A stretch of DNA of 7,222 bases from a bacterium (GTDB lineage Bacteria > Zhuqueibacterota > Zhuqueibacteria > Thermofontimicrobiales > Thermofontimicrobiaceae), in NCBI GenBank assembly GCA_025453735.1, contig JALOPY010000131.1, positions 1-7,222 on the forward strand. Reading direction: 5' to 3'. The translations under genes and the position numbers were made by a program. The notes under the pieces were generated by a model that saw only the letters and a program-made list of their open reading frames with translations, did not search any database and was not told the origin of the DNA. This document shows, piece after piece, positions 1-5,741 of this stretch (the first letter of the stretch is position 1; each line of letters begins with the position of its first letter).

Positions 1-1578
1 AGCGCGCTAACTTTCAATTGGGGCTGGCCGCCGACTATAACGACGACTCCGGAAAAAACTCTCTATAACCTGGGTAATGGCAGCTTCAAGCTGTATCTGA
101 CTAAAGGTGGGGATTTTACGAAACTGGACGAGTGGAATGATCCTGTCGGAAGAGCCACAATCTGCAATACTGCCCAAACTATCGTTTATCTGATGGATTT
201 GGTTATTGGAACTAATAACTACTTTTCCGAGGATTTGCTTCAGACCTTTTCACAGCGATTTCAATTAACATCGGATCAGGCATTTTCGCTCAGCGAGGCA
301 ATTGCCCGCCAGGATATTGAAGATTTTATCATCAATTTTTCTTCCTGCATGAGTGACAATTTTGAAGGAGTTGCTGATTGGATCTGGCAGGAATCGACTT
401 CCGACGCAACACAGCAATATCTTGAAAATGCAATGATCATTTTTAAAAATGTCGCACTGGTTTTCAAACTGTTAGGCATTATGAATGAAGACGCGCCTTT
501 TTTTGGCGACCTGGTTTTTGCCCCCAAAGATGTAACCTACATGATTACGCAAACCAATGGCATCATCACTTCAACGGTGCAGAATGATCCACCAGAGGCA
601 AAATTCACCGTAACTCCCCCGGCTGGAATTATTGGAACACTATTCACATTTAATGCTGCCACAACCACAGATGACCATGATATTTTGGCGAATCTTCGAT
701 TTCGCTGGGATTGGGAGACAGATGGCACCTGGGATACGGATTGGAAAATCAGCGCCACAGCGACTCATGCTTATACTGCGGCTGGCGCTTATTCGGTCAC
801 ATTGGAAGCAAAAGACAGCAATGGCTTGATCAGCTCGGTTGTTCACAACGTCAATGTTGGTGGCGGGGCTGGAACAGCGAATCATGTGAAACTTTTTCAA
901 GACAACCTGCCCTGGAGCAACAACTCGATGGTGACGATGCTGCAAAACCTGGGATTTACCGAGGGCACCGGACCAAACAAATATGAAATAATTCCATCAA
1001 CGCAAATGGCAACTGTTTCGTTAGTGCCGGGCAAAGACCTGGTGATTATTTCCAACGATCAAAGCCAGACATTCTACAATAATTATTCCGCGTCCCAGGT
1101 TCGTTTCACCAATTTTGTTTATATGGGAGGCTCTTTATTCTGGGAAGCGTGTGATGAAGGTTGGGCAGATGGCTCGATCGTCGAAGCAGGAATTATTTTG
1201 CCTGGCAATCTGACGACAACTTTCGATTATGATAATTGGAATTATATCCCGAATCCCAATCTTCCATTAGTGTCAGGATTACCAACTTCCATGGATCATA
1301 ATTATGCCAGCCATGAAAGTTTTTCCAACCTGCCCGATGGCGCCACGGTCTATTGTATCGATGAATCAAGCAAGCCAACGCTCATTGAATTTAATTTAGG
1401 CGGAGGCTGGATCATCGTGACCGGGCAGCCGTTGGAACATCAGTATCAGAATGTCTATGGCTCTGCTGATATGGAAAAGCTGCTGCCGCGAATCGTGTCC
1501 TACTTTACTGGCAAAGCTTTGCCAAAATCGCTACCCAAACGAGAGCTGCCGCAATCTACCAGAGCAACTCATGAATGA
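1..1578 (+). CDS. PKD-domain secreted-type protein with GATase1-like C-terminal domain (5' end missing)
   Basis: The reading frame is open from base 1, so the gene begins upstream; the ATG at 193 is an internal Met, not the start. The window holds the last 525 residues. Residues ~1-190 have no domain I recognise. Residues ~197-286 form a PKD-type beta-sandwich: it opens PPEAKFTV, has the W-D-W core strand and the typical Y-T-AAGAYSVTLEAKDSNG end. PKD domains are usually extracellular adhesion or spacer modules, so I infer an exported protein, although the signal peptide would lie outside the window. Residues ~295-504 look like a class I glutamine-amidotransferase-like/ThuA-like alpha/beta fold: a KDLVIISND strand, FVYMGGSLFWEAC (G376, G377, C384) and a late GGGWIIVTGQPLEH strand. 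No canonical G-x-C-x-G elbow is visible, so a catalytic role is doubtful. No LPxTG or type IX sorting tail is seen. The gene ends at TGA and is followed by a terminator. Confidence 0.85.
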   Translation, partial: SALTFNWGWPPTITTTPEKTLYNLGNGSFKLYLTKGGDFTKLDEWNDPVGRATICNTAQTIVYLMDLVIGTNNYFSEDLLQTFSQRFQLTSDQAFSLSEAIARQDIEDFIINFSSCMSDNFEGVADWIWQESTSDATQQYLENAMIIFKNVALVFKLLGIMNEDAPFFGDLVFAPKDVTYMITQTNGIITSTVQNDPPEAKFTVTPPAGIIGTLFTFNAATTTDDHDILANLRFRWDWETDGTWDTDWKISATATHAYTAAGAYSVTLEAKDSNGLISSVVHNVNVGGGAGTANHVKLFQDNLPWSNNSMVTMLQNLGFTEGTGPNKYEIIPSTQMATVSLVPGKDLVIISNDQSQTFYNNYSASQVRFTNFVYMGGSLFWEACDEGWADGSIVEAGIILPGNLTTTFDYDNWNYIPNPNLPLVSGLPTSMDHNYASHESFSNLPDGATVYCIDESSKPTLIEFNLGGGWIIVTGQPLEHQYQNVYGSADMEKLLPRIVSYFTGKALPKSLPKRELPQSTRATHE

Positions 1579-1627
1579 GTTAAAAAGATGAGAGGTTTTT
1601 CTCGTCGTTTAAAGTGAAAGAAAAATT

Positions 1628-1674
1628 AAAAAGCCTTTTTGCATCAAATCCGAAACGTGCAGAAAGGCTTTTTT
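1628..1674 (+). terminator. Intrinsic terminator after the PKD-domain gene
   Basis: A 16-bp stem pairs 1628-1643 (AAAAAGCCTTTTTGCA) with 1658-1673 (TGCAGAAAGGCTTTTT), with one T-G wobble and a 14-nt loop. The right arm ends in a run of six T (1669-1674). It lies 50 bp after the stop codon at 1578. The A-rich left arm means it could also act on the opposite strand, but no minus-strand gene points into it here. Confidence 0.85.
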
Positions 1675-1681
1675 ATTGCGA

Positions 1682-1838
1682 CACCTGAAATTCTAAACTG
1701 AAAAGCTCAATCCTAAATTAGGCCCGCGAAGCACACGAAAAATATATTCTGTGGTTTAAATTTCGTGTCATTCCGTGTATTTCGTGGGAAAAAGGTTTCC
1801 ATTTTTCAGTTCTGTCGTTCGCTTTAGAAATTTAGGTG
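1682..1838. repeat. Foldback (long imperfect inverted-repeat) element, MITE- or REP-like
   Basis: Three nested arm pairs occur in the correct order: 1682-1697 with 1823-1838 (14 of 16 matched), 1698-1704 CTGAAAA with 1803-1809 TTTTCAG (perfect), and 1723-1740 with 1771-1788 (14 of 18). The inner right side is a run of near-direct repeats, TTTCGTGT / TTCCGTGT / TTTCGTGG (1761-1787). No ORF is inside. Near-identical 9-mers flank it (ATTGCGACA 1675-1683 and AATGCGACA 1866-1874, 8 of 9), which might be a degenerate target duplication, though the left copy overlaps the arm by two bases. The structure is seen directly; the mobile or repeated nature is inferred. It lies in a 636-bp gene-free region. 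Confidence 0.55.
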
Positions 1839-1885
1839 CTATGGGTGCAAATCCTAAAAGTTGGTAATGCGACATTGCTATTTCA

Positions 1886-1917
1886 AATTAACACCATAAA
1901 AAATTATGGTGTTAGTT
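1886..1917. repeat. Hairpin 1 of a tandem related pair
   Basis: Bases 1889-1899 (TAACACCATAA) pair perfectly with 1904-1914 (TTATGGTGTTA) around an AAAA tetraloop. The stem extends to 14 bp (1886-1917) with one T-G wobble. It is not followed by a T tract, so it is not an obvious terminator. Its core ACACCAT/ATGGTGT recurs in the next hairpin. Confidence 0.65.
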
Positions 1918-1931
1918 CAAATTGTATTGAG

Positions 1932-1961
1932 ACAAACACCATGATTTATCGTGGTGTTTGT
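1932..1961. repeat. Hairpin 2 of a tandem related pair
   Basis: Bases 1932-1944 (ACAAACACCATGA) pair with 1949-1961 (TCGTGGTGTTTGT) around a TTTA loop, giving 13 bp with one T-G wobble. Compared with hairpin 1, the A1898-T1905 pair is replaced by G1943-C1950, a compensatory change, while the ACACC/GGTGT core is kept. This supports a conserved stem-loop rather than chance similarity. Confidence 0.65.
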
Positions 1962-1980
1962 GAGCAGCCAATAGACGCTT

Positions 1981-2001
1981 GAAACCGTTTCAACGGTTTT
2001 T
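1981..2001 (+). other. Small terminator-like hairpin with T tail
   Basis: AAACCGT (1982-1988) pairs with ACGGTTT (1993-1999) around a short TTCA loop, and the right arm runs into a T stretch (1997-2001). The stem is short, so termination would be weak; it may belong to the same structured array as the two hairpins just upstream. Confidence 0.4.
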
Positions 2002-2023
2002 AGCAACTTTTGGGAATTGCTCC

Positions 2024-2068
2024 CAGGTGCTATTATAAATTGCAGCACTTGCCTTTGCATGAGCAAAG
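2024..2068. other. Two adjacent stem-loops in the leader region
   Basis: Stem A pairs CAGGTGCT (2024-2031) with AGCACTTG (2044-2051), one G-T wobble, 12-nt loop. Stem B pairs CTTTGC (2053-2058) perfectly with GCAAAG (2063-2068) around an ATGA tetraloop. Only one base separates them. They precede the predicted promoter of the lipoprotein gene, so they would not lie in its mRNA leader unless transcription starts further upstream. Role unknown. Confidence 0.35.
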
Positions 2069-2133
2069 ATTCACCTAAGGAAAATCTCTAACTCCAGGAA
2101 ATAAAAAAAAATTAACATCACATAAAATAGTAT

Positions 2134-2162
2134 TTGTAACTATTTGAACTTTTTTTTATATT
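2134..2162 (+). promoter_or_regulatory. Candidate sigma70-type promoter for the lipoprotein/C26 hydrolase unit
   Basis: TTGTAA (2134-2139) and TATATT (2157-2162) are separated by 17 bases in an A/T-rich tract containing a long T run. Transcription would begin near 2169, giving a leader of about 46 nt before the ATG at 2215. A Bacteroidetes-type TTTG/TAnnTTTG arrangement is not cleanly present, although TATTTG occurs twice nearby. Confidence 0.5.
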
Positions 2163-2200
2163 TAAGCTCGAAATCAGGTTCATCTTGTGGTCTCAGCTAT

Positions 2201-2204
2201 GGAG
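2201..2204 (+). promoter_or_regulatory. Ribosome binding site deciding the lipoprotein start
   Basis: GGAG lies 10 bases before the ATG at 2215. An in-frame TTG at 2185 would add ten residues, but it lies upstream of this site and has no purine-rich site of its own, so ATG 2215 is preferred. Confidence 0.65.
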
Positions 2205-2214
2205 AAAAAACAAA

Positions 2215-2661
2215 ATGAGTAACAGGCATATAACAATAGTTCTGGCAGCTTTGTTCATTTTATTCGCCTGTGATCGAACGACCTTCGAACAAAAAACAGC
2301 TCTGATTCAAAACGAAATCCAGCTCATCATGAAGCAACAACAAGAGTCGTGGAATTCTGGCAGCATCGAAGGGTTCATGCAGTATTACTGGAAATCAAAT
2401 GAATTCACCTTTCAATCTGGTGACGTTCGGCTTAATGGATGGGACGAATTATTCAAAATGTACCGGAAGAATTATTCCGGTGAAAATATGGGAACATTGG
2501 ATTTTACAGATATTGAAATCCAGGTTTTGGCAGGTGACGTGGCTGTTGTGTTGGGCAGGTGGCGGGTAACCAAAAAAGATTCATTCAAACAAGGCTTATT
2601 TACTTTGATCTTTAAAAAATTCAATGACGGGTGGCGAATTATTGTGGATCACTCATCGTGA
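2215..2661 (+). CDS. Small lipoprotein with NTF2-like (DUF4440/SnoaL-type) domain
   Basis: 148 residues from ATG 2215. Residues 1-18 are a short signal peptide (R4, then a hydrophobic run) ending in a lipobox L16-F17-A18-C19, so Cys19 should be lipidated and the protein anchored at the periplasmic face of a membrane. Position +2 is Asp20, which in E. coli marks inner-membrane retention; whether that rule applies here is unknown. The rest matches the DUF4440/SnoaL pattern I know: an N-terminal helix with QQQESWNSG, then a FMQYYW segment, a Gly-rich turn followed by an LFKMYRKNY helix, strands around VAVVLGRWRV and the terminal FKKFNDGWRIIVDHSS. Family members are cone-shaped beta-barrels with diverse or unknown roles, so no substrate can be named. 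The next gene starts 55 bp downstream and is probably co-transcribed. Confidence 0.85.
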   Translation: MSNRHITIVLAALFILFACDRTTFEQKTALIQNEIQLIMKQQQESWNSGSIEGFMQYYWKSNEFTFQSGDVRLNGWDELFKMYRKNYSGENMGTLDFTDIEIQVLAGDVAVVLGRWRVTKKDSFKQGLFTLIFKKFNDGWRIIVDHSS

Positions 2662-2703
2662 GGCTGGCTGGTTGAAAGCGCGAAGCAGGGTTTCAAAAAA
2701 TTA

Positions 2704-2708
2704 GAGGA
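2704..2708 (+). promoter_or_regulatory. Ribosome binding site of the C26-like hydrolase
   Basis: GAGGA sits 8 bases before the ATG at 2717. The in-frame TTG at 2711 would be only 2 bases away, too close for initiation, so ATG 2717 is chosen. Confidence 0.7.
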
Positions 2709-2716
2709 ATTTGCTC

Positions 2717-3865
2717 ATGCAAAGGTCTTTGAAAGTCAAATTTGCTTTCTTTCTTCTCTTCTGTCTAACTCTTATTATTGGATTCAACTGTTCACAACAT
2801 AATTATTTCGACAACACCAGGCAGCAATCGGAGCAGGTGCGATTGACCATCTTCTACCCTGACATCGGGAGCATCTGGGCTTTGATGAAGCTCCGGGAAA
2901 TTGGCTTTTTCAAGATTGATAACCTTTTGGTGATCGGCGTTTATCATGAAAAAGAGCGAACCGACTATCAAGCTTCAATCGACTTTGCTCAAAAAAATAA
3001 GCTCGACTGGTTGAAGTTTCATCGGTTGACTGGCGAGTTAAATAAAGACATCCTGTTCCAGAATAATGAACTCACTGATGCTTTTAACAACATTTTCAAA
3101 AAATCTGATGGAGTTATTTTTTTCGGCGGCGCTGATATTCCGCCCTATATTTACGGTGAAAAAACCAATCTTCTGACAGAGATCGAAACGCCGTATCGAA
3201 GCTTTTTGGAAACTTCATTCATTTTTCACCTGCTTGGCGGCAACCAGGACAGCACTTTTGTCCCACTCCTCAATTCGAATCCAGATTTTCCAATTTTGGG
3301 AATCTGCCTCGGCTGCCAGAGCCTGAATGTCGGAACCGGAGGAACATTGATCCAGGACATCTGGTCCGAGGTTTATGGTAAGAAGACCCTGGAAGAGGCG
3401 ATCGCCCTGGGCAAAGATCAATGGCACACCAATCCTTATCGACGACTTTTTCCTGAACAAGACTTAATTCCCTACAATATGCATCCTGTTAAATTATTGA
3501 CCGCTGGCAAATTTGTAACAGAATTGGGTTTCCCCAGCGATGCTAATCCCTTTATCATGAGCGCCCATCACCAAATGCCGGGACGGCTCGGAAAAGGCAT
3601 GAAGATAAGTGCGACGTCGCTGGATGGAAAAGTGATCGAAGCTCTCGATCATGAAATTTATCCCAATGTCCTTGGCTTGCAGTTTCATCCGGAATTTCCA
3701 ATTCTATACGATCGAGCCCGCACCTTTCGTTTTCTGCCCGAAGATGAAAAAGCGATCAGCTTGCTTGAAATATTAGAGCATCATCATCCTTCTTTTGAAT
3801 TTCATCAGAAAATTTGGAAATGGTTTGAGGAGAAATTGACAACATATCACAACAGCAAAAACTGA
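2717..3865 (+). CDS. Exported peptidase C26 / PuuD-like class I glutamine amidotransferase-fold hydrolase
   Basis: 382 residues from ATG 2717. The N-terminus has K/R at positions 3-8, a hydrophobic segment ~9-23 and Cys25 in IIGFNC; the -1 Asn makes this a poor lipobox, so it may be an atypical lipoprotein or an uncleaved anchor. The enzyme domain follows: FFGGADIPPYIYGE (~136-148), the nucleophile elbow GICLGCQSLNVGTGGT with Cys197, SAHHQ at 282-286, and LQFHPEFP with His324 and Glu326. This Cys-His-Glu set and the GGxDIxP signature match gamma-glutamyl-GABA hydrolase-type enzymes (peptidase C26), which hydrolyse gamma-glutamyl amide bonds in the cytoplasm. PuuD itself is ~254 residues, so this protein carries ~100 extra, mainly N-terminal. 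The export signal implies a periplasmic substrate such as gamma-glutamyl peptides or conjugates, which is inference. Likely co-transcribed with the NTF2-like lipoprotein upstream. Confidence 0.85.
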   Translation: MQRSLKVKFAFFLLFCLTLIIGFNCSQHNYFDNTRQQSEQVRLTIFYPDIGSIWALMKLREIGFFKIDNLLVIGVYHEKERTDYQASIDFAQKNKLDWLKFHRLTGELNKDILFQNNELTDAFNNIFKKSDGVIFFGGADIPPYIYGEKTNLLTEIETPYRSFLETSFIFHLLGGNQDSTFVPLLNSNPDFPILGICLGCQSLNVGTGGTLIQDIWSEVYGKKTLEEAIALGKDQWHTNPYRRLFPEQDLIPYNMHPVKLLTAGKFVTELGFPSDANPFIMSAHHQMPGRLGKGMKISATSLDGKVIEALDHEIYPNVLGLQFHPEFPILYDRARTFRFLPEDEKAISLLEILEHHHPSFEFHQKIWKWFEEKLTTYHNSKN

Positions 3866-3878
3866 GCTCAAAAATACT

Positions 3879-3975
3879 AATCCTAAACTCCCAATAATTT
3901 TCAAAATTAAAATCCCGGATCTCAAATCTTTCATTCTGTTTTTTGATCATTGATTTTGGGATTTATTGGGGATTT
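3879..3975. repeat. AT-rich intergenic element with terminal inverted repeats
   Basis: AACTCCCAATAA (3886-3897) and TTATTGGGGATT (3963-3974) match as inverted repeats in 10 of 12 positions, and AATCCTAAA (3879-3887) abuts the left arm. The same 9-mer is found at 1709-1717 and 1850-1858 in the other large spacer. The interior contains TGATCA and runs of A and T but no ORF. It occupies most of the 157-bp spacer 3866-4022. I see no convincing terminator here for the upstream gene and no convincing promoter for the kinase. Confidence 0.4.
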
Positions 3976-4005
3976 GGCAGGTATCAATCGACATATTAAC
4001 AAAAT

Positions 4006-4012
4006 GGAGAGG
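4006..4012 (+). promoter_or_regulatory. Ribosome binding site deciding the FGGY kinase start
   Basis: GGAGAGG ends 10 bases before the ATG at 4023. An upstream in-frame TTG at 3966 would add 19 residues translated from the repeat element and has no site of its own; the family's N-terminal strand begins right after ATG 4023, confirming that start. Confidence 0.65.
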
Positions 4013-4022
4013 GCAAAAATTA

Positions 4023-5594
4023 ATGGCAGAAAAGTACATTGTCTCCCACGACATGGGTACCAGTGGGGATAAGGCTATTCTCGTAACTGTTTATGGCGAC
4101 ATCATTGACTTTGCAACGCAACACTATCCGATTTACCATCCGCAACCCGGCTATGCCGAACAGGATCCGCTCGACTTGTGGAACGCTGTCTGCAGCACCA
4201 CGCGTTCTGTTTTGAAAAAAACCGGGATCGCACCCAAAGATATTGTCGGGATGACATTTTCCTCACAGATGCAAAATGTCATCCCCATTTCAGGTGATGG
4301 AAAACCATTGATGCGATCGATGAACTGGCTCGACGGTCGCAGCGCTGATATTATGCGGGAGAAGCTGTGGACGCAACCACGAATTCTTGGCTACAATATT
4401 TTTCATTTATTAAAATTTCTCCGCATCACCGGAGGAACGCCCGGGCACACCGGCAAAGATCAGATCGGAAAAATATTATGGCTGCAAGCCCATAAGCCAG
4501 AAATTTTCGCGAACACAAAAAAATTCCTGGACGCCAAAGATTTTATCATTTATCAGCTCACTGGAAATATGGTAACCTCAGTCGATCTGGCTGTCGTCTG
4601 GTGGCTGCTGGATACACGAAAAAACCGCAACAAGTGGCATCCCGGATTATGTCAGTTGGCAAATATTCGGTTGGAGCAACTGCCTGAAGTCCGGGAGAGT
4701 GCGGCAATTGCTGGCGAGCTCACCGAAAAAGCGGCTGAACAGACAGGACTTTTACCTGGCACGCCAATCATCAATGGCGCCGGTGATTTAAGCGCTGCGG
4801 CATTGGGATCGGGAGCAATCGATGCCGGAGAACTGCACATCAGCGTGGGCACCAGCGGCTGGGTAGCGGGACATTTCACCAAACGAAAAATTGATATTGC
4901 GCATTACACAGGTTGTATCGGGAGCGCGTATCCGCAAAAATACTACCTCGGAATGGCGCATCAGGAGACGGCTGGCGTTTGCCTGGAATGGCTGAAAAAT
5001 AAAGTGCTTTATCACGAAGAGCAGCTTAAAGAAGAGCGCCAGGTCCCAGAAATTTACCAGGTGCTGGATCAGTTAGCCGAGCAAGCAGGACCTGGAGCAG
5101 AGGGATTGATCTTTACCCCGTGGATGTATGGCGAGCGTTGTCCCCTGGACGATGATTACGTTCGAGCAGGATTATATAACATCGGCTTGAATCATTCCCG
5201 AGAACATATTATTCGTGCGGTTTTTGAGGGAATCGCGTTCAATACCCGATGGGCATTGGAAACGCTGGAGCTTCTTTATGAAAAAGTTGATCAATTGAAT
5301 ATTATCGGCGGCGGCGCTAAAAGCGATATCTGGACTCAAATTATCGCCGATGTCACCAATAAAAAAATCAACCGGGTGAAGGACCCCCAACAAGCTGGCG
5401 CCAAAGGAATGGCGCTATTAGCCAGCCTGACGCTCGGCTATTTAAAATCGTTTAACGATATTAAAAATCATATCAAAATTGATCGAAGTTTCCATCCAAA
5501 TCCAGATAATCGAAAACTCTATGACAACTTATTCAAAGAATTCAAAAATATTTATAAGCAAAATAAGAAATGGTACAAGCGAATGAATGGGTAG
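4023..5594 (+). CDS. FGGY-family carbohydrate kinase (xylulokinase-like)
   Basis: 523 residues from ATG 4023, close to the ~480-520 usual for the family, with both actin-like domains. FGGY_N: IVSHDMGTSGDKAIL with Asp10 for Mg-ATP, GYAEQDPLDLW, SSQMQ (80-84), NWLDGRSA, then YQLTG; the predicted catalytic base is Asp255 in INGAGDLSAAALG. FGGY_C: SVGTSGW (G276-T277-S278-G279), an FEGIAFNTRWALE helix, and the adenosine-binding IIGGGAKSDIW (G429-G431). These enzymes phosphorylate a sugar or polyol with ATP in the cytoplasm. The frame resembles xylulokinase, but the sugar-contacting QMH motif of E. coli XylB reads QMQ, and the LWND segment reads NWLD, so the substrate may not be D-xylulose. No isomerase, transporter or dehydrogenase adjoins it to identify the sugar. 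The spacers on both sides suggest it may be transcribed alone. Confidence 0.9.
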   Translation: MAEKYIVSHDMGTSGDKAILVTVYGDIIDFATQHYPIYHPQPGYAEQDPLDLWNAVCSTTRSVLKKTGIAPKDIVGMTFSSQMQNVIPISGDGKPLMRSMNWLDGRSADIMREKLWTQPRILGYNIFHLLKFLRITGGTPGHTGKDQIGKILWLQAHKPEIFANTKKFLDAKDFIIYQLTGNMVTSVDLAVVWWLLDTRKNRNKWHPGLCQLANIRLEQLPEVRESAAIAGELTEKAAEQTGLLPGTPIINGAGDLSAAALGSGAIDAGELHISVGTSGWVAGHFTKRKIDIAHYTGCIGSAYPQKYYLGMAHQETAGVCLEWLKNKVLYHEEQLKEERQVPEIYQVLDQLAEQAGPGAEGLIFTPWMYGERCPLDDDYVRAGLYNIGLNHSREHIIRAVFEGIAFNTRWALETLELLYEKVDQLNIIGGGAKSDIWTQIIADVTNKKINRVKDPQQAGAKGMALLASLTLGYLKSFNDIKNHIKIDRSFHPNPDNRKLYDNLFKEFKNIYKQNKKWYKRMNG

Positions 5595-5638
5595 CTGGTG
5601 GGAATCAGGAAATGGATAGTGGCGCTACCCAATCAATT

Positions 5639-5666
5639 TTCCCGCTCGCCACAAAGCGAGCGGGAA
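5639..5666. repeat. Perfect GC-rich hairpin between the kinase and hydrolase genes
   Basis: TTCCCGCTCGC (5639-5649) and GCGAGCGGGAA (5656-5666) are a perfect 11-bp inverted repeat around a CACAAA loop. It is far more GC-rich than the surrounding spacer. No T run follows on either strand, so it is not a standard intrinsic terminator; it may still end transcription weakly, protect the kinase mRNA 3' end, or be a REP-like element. A looser pair, GGGTAGC (5589-5595, spanning the kinase stop codon) and GCTACCC (5624-5630), lies just upstream. Confidence 0.6.
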
Positions 5667-5741
5667 CAAATCCCTCACTAAAAATTTGCTGAAGACAAAA
5701 AATTACAAGCTAGTTTCATGAAATAAATTTCGAGGACATAA

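Noticed and set aside
193..195. ATG 193 as the start of the first gene
   Set aside because: The same frame is open back to base 1 with ordinary protein-like sequence and no Shine-Dalgarno site before 193; the gene is cut by the window edge.
640..945. 101-codon minus-strand frame under the PKD region
   Set aside because: The plus strand encodes a clear PKD domain in a frame open from base 1; no ribosome site or domain supports the antisense frame.
1761..1787. CRISPR-like repeats
   Set aside because: The TTTCGTGT-type units are about 8 bases with 1-2-base gaps, too short and too close for repeat-spacer structure.
2672..2696. TTGAAA/TTTCAA inverted repeat between the lipoprotein and the C26 hydrolase as a terminator
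   Set aside because: Only six A/T-rich base pairs around a 13-nt loop and followed by A rather than T; too weak to separate the two genes.
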